DNA from: a virus
Virus record (IMG/VR): IMGVR_UViG_3300041405_000097
Span: 1 to 45,468 of that record
Strand: one strand, 5' to 3'
DNA: 45,468 nt
Under the pieces are notes generated by a model. It did no database searches. It saw only the letters and a program-made list of their open reading frames with translations, and was not told the DNA's origin. The position numbers were made by a program, and so were the translations under genes. This document shows positions 13,861-21,863 of the stretch, piece after piece (within the stretch, counting starts at the first letter, position 1; each line of letters opens with the position of its first letter).

Positions 13861-16054
13861 AGAAGTAAGCGTGTTGTCCACGGAAGCGTTCACGTTGTGC
13901 GCGCTCTACATCACCGAAGCGATTGGTACGCATACGACGTACGCGGTCTTCATGAACTTGTTTGATCATGGCATCAATACCCACACCACCAGTCTCACCC
14001 ACATCAATCCAACGAGAGATAGCACGAATGCGCATTTCCAGTTTAGCGACCAACATCTTATTCGACTCACCCTTCAATTGCTCAATGAGTTTATCGAACT
14101 CTTCTTTGTATTTCTTAGACTGCGATTCACGATACAGCTCAACGCTAGTTTGTTCAACATCACGAGTAGTAGCACGAGAGAAAATAGTCTTAGGATTGAT
14201 GCTGTAGTATTCCAAGTTCTCACCACGAATACAGACCCAGTGAGCCAACAACATCGATACGCACATATCGTCGTGTGCGTCGTTATTGTGGTCAATACGC
14301 CCGTTCTTAATAGTGAGTGCAAGCATCTCTGTAATCAGCTGCTTGTCGTTCATGGTACGACCACCCAGATCTACGGAACTACCCAGCGAGTCTTTATACA
14401 GAGCGTTACGAGAGTAACGACCAGAACCAGCTGTGTTGAATCCGAAGTGGCGCTTGAATCGATCGTAGAACTGTGGAGTACGTTGCGATACTGGAGTAGT
14501 CCGAATAGTTTCGTATTCAGATTCCATGAGTTGTGCTTCGTCCACCACTCGGTTAAAGATTCTACGGAATGGATCAATTCCTTTAGAATGCAGAATCAGA
14601 ATCACGATGTCGATCAAACTGATACCAGTAGACTTACGTTCAGGTACCCATGTAATACCAGGGTAACGAATCAACAGGTCAGCGATATAAGTAGCCAGCA
14701 TAGAAACGTTGGTTTCATTATAACGTCCAGCGAACAGAATTTCATGAGTTTCAGTATCGATACCTACCAAGCCGGTGGCGTCGTTGTCTTCACCCAGCAA
14801 TTCACTAGGGTCACAACCCATCACTACTTTACAGTTAGCCATACGGGCTTCAATCTGTTCTTTAGGGATGTACCAGCGGAGCATATAACCATCATCGTTC
14901 TGTTCGTAATGCAATGGTTCACGCATGGCTTCTTTCAGGATCTTCTTCTGTTCGAGAGTCAAAGGTGAACCTTCACCACCCACAGTCCAGATATTAAAGA
15001 AGTCTCGATCCGCAATCTCGCCAAAGGAACTAGATTCCCGTAGCGTACGGTAGAGCCATAGATCGTCGCGACCTAGTTGTCGATGGTTAAACGCGCCGTA
15101 GATCAGAGGCGTCTTACCTGTGGTTCCTTTCTCCACCATCAGTTCTACAGCTGCTTGGCCGGGTAGGTCAAAGTACGTCTCACTCCAGATAGCACCACCG
15201 GTCATGAACCCGTGTGCAAACTTACCATCTCGTGTGGTTACGTTACCAGCAGTTGTAGTGAAGATGTTACCGAAGAACTGTTTCTCACGCCGTGCAGAGT
15301 CACGAGCAGCAGATCCAGCAGCTAGTGCTACCGGGAGCGAAATCTCGATCAAGCTAATATATGCAAATTCGTCGAACTGCATGATAGGTACGGTCAAACC
15401 CCGACCGAGTTTGTCAGCTGCGATCTTGTCGTTTCGTGCTACTGCGGTTTTGTAACGGTTCTTCAAACGCAAACAAGTAATCAGCTCAGAGTTGTCGGCA
15501 TCGTTACGGTCAACCATGTCGATGTAATCTGGTAAGAGTTCCCGCATCTCTTTAAGACGTTCGATGTTCGAGTCGCGGAGCTTGGCGTCTTTAGTGATCA
15601 GGTTGATGGTGGTCTTGTAACCCCAGATGAACATCAGTCCAACCATCAGTACGTCTGTTGACACGGACTTACCGGTCTGACGTGGTTGTAGCAAACCAAA
15701 GTTAATGTGGTTAAAGAAACTCCAGTACAACGCGATATTACCACGGTTGGCCAAGAACTTTGAAGGTACAGCACCCACTTGTGGAATACGAGCTACTTCC
15801 CTAAAGTAGTACCACGGGTTATACTTACATTCAAAGGCGATCTTGGCTTTTGTCGTAATATCAAGATCCTCGTCATAAGGATCTACACCCGATAGCTCAG
15901 GTTGCATCAGGGCGAGAGGAAACTTCCAGTTCTTAACTTTCAGTTCATCGCGATACAGGTGAGCTAACTTAAGGAAGGTCGTATTAGTGGTATTGAAGTC
16001 GGCTCGCGCAGTGTGGAAGCGATCCCAGTCCGACGCGAAAAGCAGCATATCCAT
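13859..16054 (-). CDS. terL: Terminase large subunit (ATPase and nuclease)
   Basis: TerL is the motor that packages DNA into the prohead and cuts the concatemer. 731 residues. Walker A is QPRQTGKS (123-130), Walker B is IMQFDEF (224-230, Asp228/Glu229) and the coupling motif is FTTTAG (265-270). The RNase H-like nuclease follows with VMGCDPSELLGEDNDATG (Asp415), WVPERKSTG (Glu472) and NDAHDDMCVSMLLAHW (Asp595/Asp596). A basic, helical C-terminal extension of about 120 residues follows. ATG 16054 has GAGG upstream. In phiKZ, TerL (gp25) is followed by large virion proteins and then sheath and tube; that order is kept here, but with about 20 early-type genes inserted. The gene is uninterrupted. 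Confidence 0.95.
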   Translation of the reverse strand: MDMLLFASDWDRFHTARADFNTTNTTFLKLAHLYRDELKVKNWKFPLALMQPELSGVDPYDEDLDITTKAKIAFECKYNPWYYFREVARIPQVGAVPSKFLANRGNIALYWSFFNHINFGLLQPRQTGKSVSTDVLMVGLMFIWGYKTTINLITKDAKLRDSNIERLKEMRELLPDYIDMVDRNDADNSELITCLRLKNRYKTAVARNDKIAADKLGRGLTVPIMQFDEFAYISLIEISLPVALAAGSAARDSARREKQFFGNIFTTTAGNVTTRDGKFAHGFMTGGAIWSETYFDLPGQAAVELMVEKGTTGKTPLIYGAFNHRQLGRDDLWLYRTLRESSSFGEIADRDFFNIWTVGGEGSPLTLEQKKILKEAMREPLHYEQNDDGYMLRWYIPKEQIEARMANCKVVMGCDPSELLGEDNDATGLVGIDTETHEILFAGRYNETNVSMLATYIADLLIRYPGITWVPERKSTGISLIDIVILILHSKGIDPFRRIFNRVVDEAQLMESEYETIRTTPVSQRTPQFYDRFKRHFGFNTAGSGRYSRNALYKDSLGSSVDLGGRTMNDKQLITEMLALTIKNGRIDHNNDAHDDMCVSMLLAHWVCIRGENLEYYSINPKTIFSRATTRDVEQTSVELYRESQSKKYKEEFDKLIEQLKGESNKMLVAKLEMRIRAISRWIDVGETGGVGIDAMIKQVHEDRVRRMRTNRFGDVERAQRERFRGQHAYF

Positions 16055-16116
16055 AATTACGGACCTCTAAAAAGGTAATGTGTTCATAGGGTTGCTAATA
16101 GAACACCTTTAAAGCC

Positions 16117-16124
16117 TATATTAC
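16117..16124 (+). promoter_or_regulatory. phiKZ-type early promoter (TATATTAC)
   Basis: TATATTAC with TAGAACACCTTTAAAG upstream, in the gap between divergent terL and the 16160 operon, 36 bases before the start. It probably drives most of the operon to the terminator at 22669. Confidence 0.75.
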
Positions 16125-16159
16125 TAACGTGATCTACCCACTAAAATGGAGTATGTTTC

Positions 16160-16534
16160 ATGACACCGAAAGACATCATGATGAAACAGGAACGTCGTAA
16201 TCTGGACATTGCGTTCATGACTACTGCAATCGAGCAGCTCTATCGTGAAGGATACGATGACTGCATGTTGAAGCTAACCAATACCGATATCACGGTAGAA
16301 GGTCTGGTTTACAATATCGCTGTGCGGGAAGGTAAATGGACCATTCAACGCAGTGGAGATAAAGGTTGGGAAGTCTCCTACCTGCTCAACTGTAGTCCAG
16401 ATCATGCAGAGCCATACAGTCTGAAGATTGATTGGGCTTACTGCTTGAACCGCTCGATCATTTCCGAGTTATCCAAGCTGGTCATTTACATCCTCACAAC
16501 CTATCATCCCGATGGGCGTTTCATTAAGCATTAA
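16160..16534 (+). CDS. Hypothetical early protein (124 aa)
   Basis: First gene of the long plus-strand operon, with GGAG before ATG 16160. It begins MTPKDIMMKQERRNLDIAFM. It looks alpha/beta: an N-terminal helix with a Met-rich face, two beta strands (VEGLVYNIAVREGKWTIQR, WEVSYLLN) and a C-terminal helix (IISELSKLVIYILTTY). No known motif. Confidence 0.75.
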   Translation: MTPKDIMMKQERRNLDIAFMTTAIEQLYREGYDDCMLKLTNTDITVEGLVYNIAVREGKWTIQRSGDKGWEVSYLLNCSPDHAEPYSLKIDWAYCLNRSIISELSKLVIYILTTYHPDGRFIKH

Positions 16535-16547
16535 TAAGGATATCGCG

Positions 16548-17156
16548 GTGCGTCATTGTAAGGAGTTACCTTCGTTAGAAACACAAGCTGGATGGAAATC
16601 ACGCTTTAAAAAGGTTTCCCTTCATGACGAGTGGGACAACCGGCGGCAGATCATTAAAGATACGTCGTGGTGCATCCTTACTAAGGAAGTCGCTGAAGCA
16701 CTGGGCAACTGGTTGAAAGGCTTTGATCTAGTGATCGAGCCTTTCGCCGGTACCGGCCATATTGCCGAACACCTTCGTCGCGTAAGTGGACTGAGTCGTA
16801 AACAGTATCGTGCTTATGATCCTTGTCGCAGTCACTGGCGATCGAGTGAACGTAAGAACTACGGCTTTACTAAGTCGGGATGCTTTAACATTAACCTGAA
16901 GAAGGCCGACGTTGTAGTAATGACTTGGCCAAACTACAATGAGAATCTGGCTTACCGGATTGCTCGTAAGATGGTATCGGGTCAATGGCTGGTTTACAAT
17001 GGTGAAGGTAGCTACGGCTGTACCGGCGATGACCAGTACCATGAATTGTTAGATAATGAATTCGAGCGCTTTGAATTATTCGAAGACTCACTGAATGAAC
17101 ATCATGTACGGTTTCAGGCCATACATGATCGTTGGTATATCTACCGTAAACGTTAA
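16548..17156 (+). CDS. SAM-dependent methyltransferase-like protein (202 aa)
   Basis: The GTG at 16548 has AAGGA seven bases upstream and follows the previous stop by 13 bases; an ATG at 16512 would need a 23-base overlap, so GTG is preferred. Motif I is IEPFAGTGHIAEHL (63-76, SAM-binding glycine loop), followed by YRAYDP (88-92, acidic residue at the end of strand 2) and DVVVMTWPNYNENL (121-134), which resembles motif IV ((D/N/S)PP(Y/F)) with WPNY in place of PPY. This fits a class I methyltransferase fold; the substrate (DNA, RNA or protein) cannot be read. The changed motif IV leaves amino-methylation of DNA uncertain. Confidence 0.65.
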   Translation: MRHCKELPSLETQAGWKSRFKKVSLHDEWDNRRQIIKDTSWCILTKEVAEALGNWLKGFDLVIEPFAGTGHIAEHLRRVSGLSRKQYRAYDPCRSHWRSSERKNYGFTKSGCFNINLKKADVVVMTWPNYNENLAYRIARKMVSGQWLVYNGEGSYGCTGDDQYHELLDNEFERFELFEDSLNEHHVRFQAIHDRWYIYRKR

Positions 17157-17166
17157 GGAAGACATC

Positions 17167-17271
17167 ATGCGTCGTAAAACTAAGGTACGCCCCATCGACC
17201 GTAATTGGGGTATCGCAATTCTTCTACTTGATCTCGTTATGGCTATCGCCAGTATCGGACTAATTCTCTAA
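17167..17271 (+). CDS. Small single-pass membrane protein (34 aa)
   Basis: MRRKTKVRPIDRNWG is followed by one hydrophobic helix (IAILLLDLVMAIASIGLIL) that ends the protein. AAGGA lies seven bases upstream of ATG 17167. The basic N-terminus suggests it stays in the cytoplasm with the helix in the inner membrane. It sits between the methyltransferase-like gene and 17281 with tight spacing, which supports it as a real gene. Confidence 0.7.
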   Translation: MRRKTKVRPIDRNWGIAILLLDLVMAIASIGLIL

Positions 17272-17280
17272 GGATTTAAA

Positions 17281-17784
17281 ATGCAGTACTGCGCTTATGG
17301 TACCCCTGAATTCGAAAAGATCTACAACACGGCAGCTCTGTTCTGGCAAGCTTTATTCGGTAAGCCGGATGACTTCAAGGCAGTTGTAGAACGTAACGTC
17401 CGTAAGATCTGTGAACAGGTAGCACAGACCAAACTGGGTGTTACTCGCTGGAGTTGCGAAGGTCACCCAGAAATGGTCTTGAAAGACCAAAGTAATTACA
17501 AAGATGCTGAAGGTTATATCTTCATCATCGCTAAGGATCAAGTTAGCTCAAGTAAGCTAATCGAGATCTTTGGTCGCGTATGGGCCGACATGGCCGAAGA
17601 TTGGGGATTCGATTATGTACCTGACGTGGAAGCAGATAATGCTACGTTGTCGGGTGATGAATGTTATCCAGTTGTGATTGTACGTAGTCCAGCATTAGCT
17701 ACACGCACTGCACGTAATGCATGGTGGAAAGCTGTTACCGTTTCTTTCAAACATCACTCCAAGGAGTACAAACGCAATGCCTAA
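17281..17784 (+). CDS. Hypothetical early protein (167 aa)
   Basis: Starts MQYCAYGTPEFEKIYNTAAL with TAAGGA upstream. Mixed alpha/beta with a beta segment (AEGYIFIIAKDQVSSSKLIEIFG), a Trp-rich middle (RVWADMAEDWGFDYVPDVEAD) and a basic C-terminus (FKHHSKEYKRNA). It overlaps the next gene by eight bases. No recognised family. Confidence 0.75.
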   Translation: MQYCAYGTPEFEKIYNTAALFWQALFGKPDDFKAVVERNVRKICEQVAQTKLGVTRWSCEGHPEMVLKDQSNYKDAEGYIFIIAKDQVSSSKLIEIFGRVWADMAEDWGFDYVPDVEADNATLSGDECYPVVIVRSPALATRTARNAWWKAVTVSFKHHSKEYKRNA

Positions 17785-18478
17785 CTATAACGCTTCAAAG
17801 GTTCGTAAGATCGTCGAGTCTCTGGCAACCGTCTATGGTATCGATGACTCTGAATTCATGTTGACCTATGGTACTGCCATGGTAATGCATGGTCTGTGCC
17901 AAACTACAGATGACATGGACATCACCGTTAACAGTACGGTGTTCGATAAGCTGCGTCAGTGGATTACACCGACCACCGATGCACTCGGTGAAGTAATCTG
18001 GATGCCAGGTGCGATCGAGATTCGTCCACTGTCTACCCTGCGTACCGGAAGCTTCTTCCAGCGCATTAACCACTGTCAAGTCCAGACTCTGGATTCACTG
18101 TTGCAGGCGTATCGTGATCTGCAAGCTGATCCGATCAAGGATCGTTCTAAGTGCGATGAAGATCTGCGCAAGATCAATGTACTCGTGACTGAGATCAATC
18201 GACTCAATAATGAAACAGATGCTATTGTGAAACGGTCTGGTAAGATCATTGCTGAAGAAGCGCAGCACTTGATGATCGAATTGGCCGCTTCGAGGTTTTT
18301 CGAGAAACTCGAAGGACCACTGCGACTGACCATCAAAGATCCAATCAATCGGAAATGGACGGTGACGTTCAATCCTGCTGATCAGTCAATCGAGTTTTAT
18401 GAACTCGATGAAGTTGATATGAACGGTATGGTCAAACATCACAAATTCATTTACTCCCATGAGGTAAAGAAAGTATGA
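17777..18478 (+). CDS. Nucleotidyltransferase-like protein, AbiEii/MNT type (233 aa)
   Basis: ATG 17777 has AAGGAG ten bases upstream and overlaps the previous stop. Residues 26-51 (EFMLTYGTAMVMHGLCQTTDDMDITV) match the core of minimal and AbiEii-type nucleotidyltransferases: a G-T/S glycine turn, HG, then T-x-D-x-D with metal-binding Asp46/Asp48. Residues 103-136 (QTLDSLLQAYRDL...KDRSKCDEDLRKINVL) match the later block (..LL..K..R.KD..DI..L) of that family. The last ~90 residues are an unassigned helical then beta domain. AbiEii proteins are toxins in host type IV systems; a phage copy might modify host RNA or protein, but the target is not visible. No antitoxin-like (AbiEi) partner is next to it. 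Confidence 0.65.
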   Translation: MPNYNASKVRKIVESLATVYGIDDSEFMLTYGTAMVMHGLCQTTDDMDITVNSTVFDKLRQWITPTTDALGEVIWMPGAIEIRPLSTLRTGSFFQRINHCQVQTLDSLLQAYRDLQADPIKDRSKCDEDLRKINVLVTEINRLNNETDAIVKRSGKIIAEEAQHLMIELAASRFFEKLEGPLRLTIKDPINRKWTVTFNPADQSIEFYELDEVDMNGMVKHHKFIYSHEVKKV

Positions 18479-18711
18479 AAGCTTTGCTGATCTCCACTCT
18501 GGTCGGTTTCATCAGTGGTAATGAACGTCCACCAAACGTAGACCAGATGCATATTTGGTTTGAAGGTCCTGCTGCGCATGTCGAGTGTGATCGCACTGAA
18601 AGGGACATGGCTGTTGGTGTAATCACTGTAGTAGATGGTGATAAAGTGTCCAGCCAAGAAGCGGGTACTGGTAAAGTCACTCGTCGTACTCGATGCGTGA
18701 AATTCAACTGA
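18475..18711 (+). CDS. Hypothetical small protein (78 aa)
   Basis: ATGA overlap with the nucleotidyltransferase-like gene, so it is translationally coupled to it. MKALLISTLVGFISGNERPP could be a weak signal anchor, but the hydrophobic part is short. The rest is beta-like with a basic end (VTRRTRCVKFN). No known family. Confidence 0.7.
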   Translation: MKALLISTLVGFISGNERPPNVDQMHIWFEGPAAHVECDRTERDMAVGVITVVDGDKVSSQEAGTGKVTRRTRCVKFN

Positions 18712-18718
18712 GGTCGGC

Positions 18719-19105
18719 ATGAACGAATTACGGGAGCGGTTTATCGAAGATGCTAAGCTGTGCCATCCAAACAAACCATTAGACTTTCGTACCAGTACGA
18801 CAAAAGGTCAGGAGGGGCGGTTTGTGGACAAGAAGACTCATCAACTGTGGTTGGGTTATGAGTTGGCACATACCGCGAGCATGCGTATAGAACGTGGGGA
18901 AGAGTCAACTGGTTTGATGGGTTCCTACATCATCGGCAATCATGTTGGTCCTGGACCTAAACTCATTACGGGTTTTCGTCCATTCGTTCACCGTAATAAG
19001 CGCTTGGCTTTTGAAGAAGCACAGCGCTTAACCGAAGTTCTTGGGAAACGCTTTGCGGTATTTCGTTGTATTAAAGACTTTCAACCCACTCCAGTAGAAG
19101 TGTAA
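18719..19105 (+). CDS. Conserved phage hypothetical protein (128 aa)
   Basis: Starts MNELRERFIEDAKLCHPNKP seven bases after the previous stop. Two parts are seen: an N-terminal segment with EGRFVDKKTHQLWLGYELAH, and a C-terminal segment with GFRPFVHRNKRLAFEEAQRLTEVLGKRFAVFR. Both patterns (GrFvd..t...w.GY..A and H...eA..EA.RLt...Gk.F.VF) turn up in small proteins of unrelated tailed phages. The function is unknown. A short GC-rich hairpin follows the gene. Confidence 0.75.
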   Translation: MNELRERFIEDAKLCHPNKPLDFRTSTTKGQEGRFVDKKTHQLWLGYELAHTASMRIERGEESTGLMGSYIIGNHVGPGPKLITGFRPFVHRNKRLAFEEAQRLTEVLGKRFAVFRCIKDFQPTPVEV

Positions 19106-19113
19106 ATAAACCG

Positions 19114-19129
19114 GCCTTCTTTGGAAGGC
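19114..19129 (+). terminator. Weak hairpin, possible attenuator
   Basis: GCCTTC / GAAGGC with loop TTTG, followed by ATTTCAATTCTT. The stem is short and the U-run broken, so partial termination within the operon is the most I can claim. Confidence 0.4.
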
Positions 19130-19155
19130 ATTTCAATTCTTAAGAGGATCTTACA

Positions 19156-19923
19156 ATGAGTACTGTTCCTAGTACCGATATCCGAGGTGAAATGGATAGC
19201 GTCGAGTTCTACAGAACTCGGAAAACACTTATCTCTGGTACTTACCAGATTACAGAGCATGACGGTGAGATAAATTACGCCGTAGTTGATCGTTACTCAA
19301 ATGTCAAGTGGTATTCTCAACGAGAGTATGATTTGGCAATCGAACAGGGTATCCATGACCAAGATCAAGATGCCCGGTTGGACGCTATCATGATGTTTGA
19401 TGATGATCTCGATCAACAACTGATGGATTCATGGGACATCGCAATGCATCGGCAAGACGATACCCGCAAGGCTGATGAAATCGCAATGGCTGATCACGAT
19501 GAGTTCCGTCGTGTGGATGCACATGACTTCGCTAACGATGATGATCGTGTCGATACAGCTGTGGATGCTTTTGACGAGCGTGCTCTGGATAACGATCTCG
19601 ACGCTAATCGAGTCCCAGGTAAAACACTCGGTGAACTCCTACGTGAGTCGATGATGACTTCTCCTTTGGTTACCGAGTCTGGTGGTTATCAGGTAGGTAC
19701 TCAAGAGGACCATGATGCGTTCATGGCGAAGCGTAATGCTTCCATGGGTGTAGATGCTATTGACGATGGCTATGGCTTTGAAGTCGAGCATGAAGAAGAT
19801 ATCGTTAGTGGTTCTGAGTTCGAACAGCATAAAGCTGATCTCACCCAGTTCATACAAACATCCAGCGAGCAACTGGATCGTTCGATGGCTAACAAGCCTG
19901 CCGATCTGGGTGACCTGCTATGA
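19156..19923 (+). CDS. Highly acidic early protein (255 aa)
   Basis: Starts MSTVPSTDIRGEMDSVEFYR with AGAGGA upstream. The N-terminal ~65 residues look folded (YQITEHDGEINYAVVDRY). Residues ~70-150 are extremely rich in Asp (for example MMFDDDLDQQLMDSWD, FANDDDRVDTAVDAFDERAL), followed by a helical acidic tail. No catalytic motif. An Asp-rich, early-expressed phage protein could be a DNA mimic or a scaffold-like binder; this is speculation from composition alone. Its stop overlaps the next start. Confidence 0.75.
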   Translation: MSTVPSTDIRGEMDSVEFYRTRKTLISGTYQITEHDGEINYAVVDRYSNVKWYSQREYDLAIEQGIHDQDQDARLDAIMMFDDDLDQQLMDSWDIAMHRQDDTRKADEIAMADHDEFRRVDAHDFANDDDRVDTAVDAFDERALDNDLDANRVPGKTLGELLRESMMTSPLVTESGGYQVGTQEDHDAFMAKRNASMGVDAIDDGYGFEVEHEEDIVSGSEFEQHKADLTQFIQTSSEQLDRSMANKPADLGDLL

Positions 19924-20120
19924 TCTACTTGATCCGAATGTTGTTGGGCCTGTGTAACCATAACTACATTCCACTCAAGATTGAGGATGTTCCTTACTCT
20001 GGGTTGGAAGGTGGGATGCAGGTGATTGATAAAGCTCATCGTGGTGATATCAAACACAGGCTCTACCATTCGTGCTGTACCAAGTGCCCAAAAGTTATCA
20101 CTCAAAAGGTAAAACTGTGA
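19920..20120 (+). CDS. Small Cys-rich protein (66 aa)
   Basis: ATGA overlap with the previous gene. It starts MIYLIRMLLGLCNHNYIPLK and carries LCNH near the N-terminus and HSCCTKCPK near the C-terminus, so Cys12/His14 with the HSCC..C cluster could bind a metal ion. The N-terminal ten residues are hydrophobic but too short for a sure membrane anchor. Its stop overlaps the next GTG start. Confidence 0.65.
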   Translation: MIYLIRMLLGLCNHNYIPLKIEDVPYSGLEGGMQVIDKAHRGDIKHRLYHSCCTKCPKVITQKVKL

Positions 20121-20380
20121 AACGTACTGCCCCAAACTTCCGTGCTGAAATCCGTGTAAAACCAAAGGCTGACAACATTATCGATTTCATCGGTCGTGAA
20201 AAGATCATGGACGCCGGTCTGTGCGTTACCTATACCGGTGCCACCTTCGATGACTCCGTTTGGGTTGAGGCTAAAGAAGCTCACCTCAAACGGGTTATTG
20301 GTCAACTGAACCTTGAGGTCGTTACACCTATGCAAGAAATCCCACGTGCTAAGCCTCCAGTAGGAGCGACATTCGCATGA
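20117..20380 (+). CDS. Hypothetical protein (87 aa)
   Basis: GTG start at 20117 overlapping the previous stop (GTGA), with AAAAGG upstream; a start at 20072 would need a long overlap and has no ribosome site. It begins (V)KRTAPNFRAEIRVKPKADNI and is a small mixed alpha/beta protein with strands RAEIRVKPK and GLCVTYTGATF. No known family. Confidence 0.65.
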   Translation: MKRTAPNFRAEIRVKPKADNIIDFIGREKIMDAGLCVTYTGATFDDSVWVEAKEAHLKRVIGQLNLEVVTPMQEIPRAKPPVGATFA

Positions 20381-20646
20381 TGATCGCACTTCATCTCTTC
20401 AGTTTTGTTGTAGTATGGCTCGGTGTGGTATTGAACCTTACCGCCATGTTGTCCAAAGCTGCTGTGCTGTATCGTAGTACCTTAATGGGCACTGATCTGG
20501 AATACGCCTTACTGAATATCGTTGTTGTACCCGCGGCTGCGTTCATAGGCTTCGGGTATGCCTATGCGCTGGTTTGGAAATCTTATCGAACTCACGTAAC
20601 GAAGGAGTGTATGAAGTGCAAGTGCAAAAGTTGTGCAAAAAGTTAA
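20377..20646 (+). CDS. Two-helix membrane protein with a Cys-rich tail (89 aa)
   Basis: ATGA overlap with the gene before. Two hydrophobic helices (about residues 3-25 and 43-67) are separated by a short polar loop. The protein ends in a basic, Cys-rich tail, CMKCKCKSCAKS, with five cysteines in 12 residues. It is a likely inner-membrane protein; the tail could bind metal or form disulphides. The ribosome site and start of the next gene lie inside this tail. Confidence 0.7.
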   Translation: MMIALHLFSFVVVWLGVVLNLTAMLSKAAVLYRSTLMGTDLEYALLNIVVVPAAAFIGFGYAYALVWKSYRTHVTKECMKCKCKSCAKS

Positions 20647-20819
20647 AGTTCCATTGGCTGACATTCCGACTTCGTCGTGAATACAACCGGCGGTTGGATG
20701 AAGTAGTCGAGAATCGCTTTGTCCACCACAAGCTTGGTCTGATGACTAAGCAACGTAAAGCCATTCATGAGTGGTATGCTGTTGAATGGTCCAACCTGTA
20801 CGATCAATATTACAAATAG
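20616..20819 (+). CDS. Small basic protein (67 aa)
   Basis: GTG at 20616 has GGAG eight bases upstream; the open frame runs further up but without a better start. The product is strongly basic (KLCKKLKFHWLTFRLRREYNRR) then amphipathic helix (KQRKAIHEWYAVEWSNLYDQ). It overlaps the membrane-protein gene by 31 bases in another frame. The basic, aromatic N-terminus could bind nucleic acid. No known family. Confidence 0.6.
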   Translation: MQVQKLCKKLKFHWLTFRLRREYNRRLDEVVENRFVHHKLGLMTKQRKAIHEWYAVEWSNLYDQYYK

Positions 20820-20828
20820 GGTGACATC

Positions 20829-21029
20829 ATGGATTTCAATTATCGCGTTAAAGTGTTAGGTACGTCTCTGCAAGCTCTGCTCGATATGGGTTTTGCTGTG
20901 AATGCACATGACTGCCAAACCGGTGAATATTGGTTGATCGGTTGTGGACGTACTTCGTTGGAAACTCAAGTTACCCACCGTAAACTCGTAACCGTTTCTG
21001 AATATGAGTGCTTGCGTGGCGGTGTGTAA
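20829..21029 (+). CDS. Hypothetical small protein (66 aa)
   Basis: Starts MDFNYRVKVLGTSLQALLDM with AGGG upstream. Small alpha/beta protein with two internal cysteines (HDCQTGEYWLIGCGRTS). TAATG overlap couples it to the next gene. No known family. Confidence 0.7.
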   Translation: MDFNYRVKVLGTSLQALLDMGFAVNAHDCQTGEYWLIGCGRTSLETQVTHRKLVTVSEYECLRGGV

Positions 21030-21232
21030 TGGCAATGAGTATTCCGATCTCCTGCTTTCGTCGGTTTGAGAAAAAGGATAACGGTCAACGTTGGGGCCAG
21101 CAGTTCTATGAATACATGGAACTGCATAAAGTCACCAATCCTTTCGATAAGGTTTGGTGTGATGCGCTGTATAACGCCTCAGATGTAACTGCACGTCAGA
21201 TGGTACTCAATGCAATCGATCACGGCAACTGA
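21029..21232 (+). CDS. Hypothetical small protein (67 aa)
   Basis: ATG 21029 shares a base with the previous stop (TAATG). It begins MAMSIPISCFRRFEKKDNGQ and is helical, with a Trp/aromatic-rich middle (RWGQQFYEYMELHK). No motif recognised. A 45-base gap follows. Confidence 0.65.
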   Translation: MAMSIPISCFRRFEKKDNGQRWGQQFYEYMELHKVTNPFDKVWCDALYNASDVTARQMVLNAIDHGN

Positions 21233-21277
21233 GACTTACCTGTAAAATATCTAAACTGCATTACAAGGAAGCTGAAA

Positions 21278-21613
21278 ATGTTTGAACAACGCGATGATAC
21301 TCTGCCGCGCGCTGGTGTCATACTGAGTCATTTCCGTCGCAATCTTGAAGCAGAGATGCTGAACATAGTTCGCGATGAGTTCAAGAACCAATGGTCTAGT
21401 CCAATCCAAATTAAAAATCCGCTGGACTTTAAAGTGGAGATCTGGTTTGATCGGGTAATACCGGAAGACATCCTGAAGTCCATCCACTCCGAGTTGGCTG
21501 AACACGGTTGGAAGAACTATCTCCTTGATCTGAAAGCTAAGGAAGTAGGTGGTACAATGCACCATTACTTGCTGGTTAAACTGGATCACGCTGAGGCATG
21601 CAAGTATGCCTGA
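21278..21613 (+). CDS. Hypothetical protein, member of a small local paralogue set (111 aa)
   Basis: Starts MFEQRDDTLPRAGVILSHFR with AAGGA upstream. A helical N-terminus is followed by a beta-alpha-beta unit: FKVEIWFDRVIPEDILKSIHSELAEHGWKN then HHYLLVKL. The same order (strand with an Asp-Arg, 'P', helix ending in a GW turn, strand) recurs in 22387 and, less clearly, in 21606. Function unknown. Confidence 0.7.
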   Translation: MFEQRDDTLPRAGVILSHFRRNLEAEMLNIVRDEFKNQWSSPIQIKNPLDFKVEIWFDRVIPEDILKSIHSELAEHGWKNYLLDLKAKEVGGTMHHYLLVKLDHAEACKYA

Positions 21614-21863
21614 GATCGATGAACTGGTACGCCTGATCAAGATCTCCATAAGTGCACCACCTCACCGTAGCGTGTATACCAGCGGTTCTGAATGGTGCTG
21701 GCGTATCGCTATGCCACACTGGATGTCTCCTGAAGAACAACTGGCGATTGAAAAAGGTCTTGGCTTGTTACCCGAAGATTATGTGTTCTGCGGTAATACC
21801 GATAACAACGGTAAAACGCAGGTAATGAAAATCTGGGTAAATAGGGTGCAATGGGATGACTAA
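21606..21863 (+). CDS. Hypothetical protein, possible paralogue of 21278 (85 aa)
   Basis: ATG 21606 overlaps the previous stop by eight bases and has GAGG upstream. It begins MPEIDELVRLIKISISAPPH. The stretch WCWRIAMPHWMSPEEQLAIEKGLG, a later VMKIWV strand and overall length match the beta-alpha-beta plan of its neighbours. No known family. Confidence 0.65.
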   Translation: MPEIDELVRLIKISISAPPHRSVYTSGSEWCWRIAMPHWMSPEEQLAIEKGLGLLPEDYVFCGNTDNNGKTQVMKIWVNRVQWDD

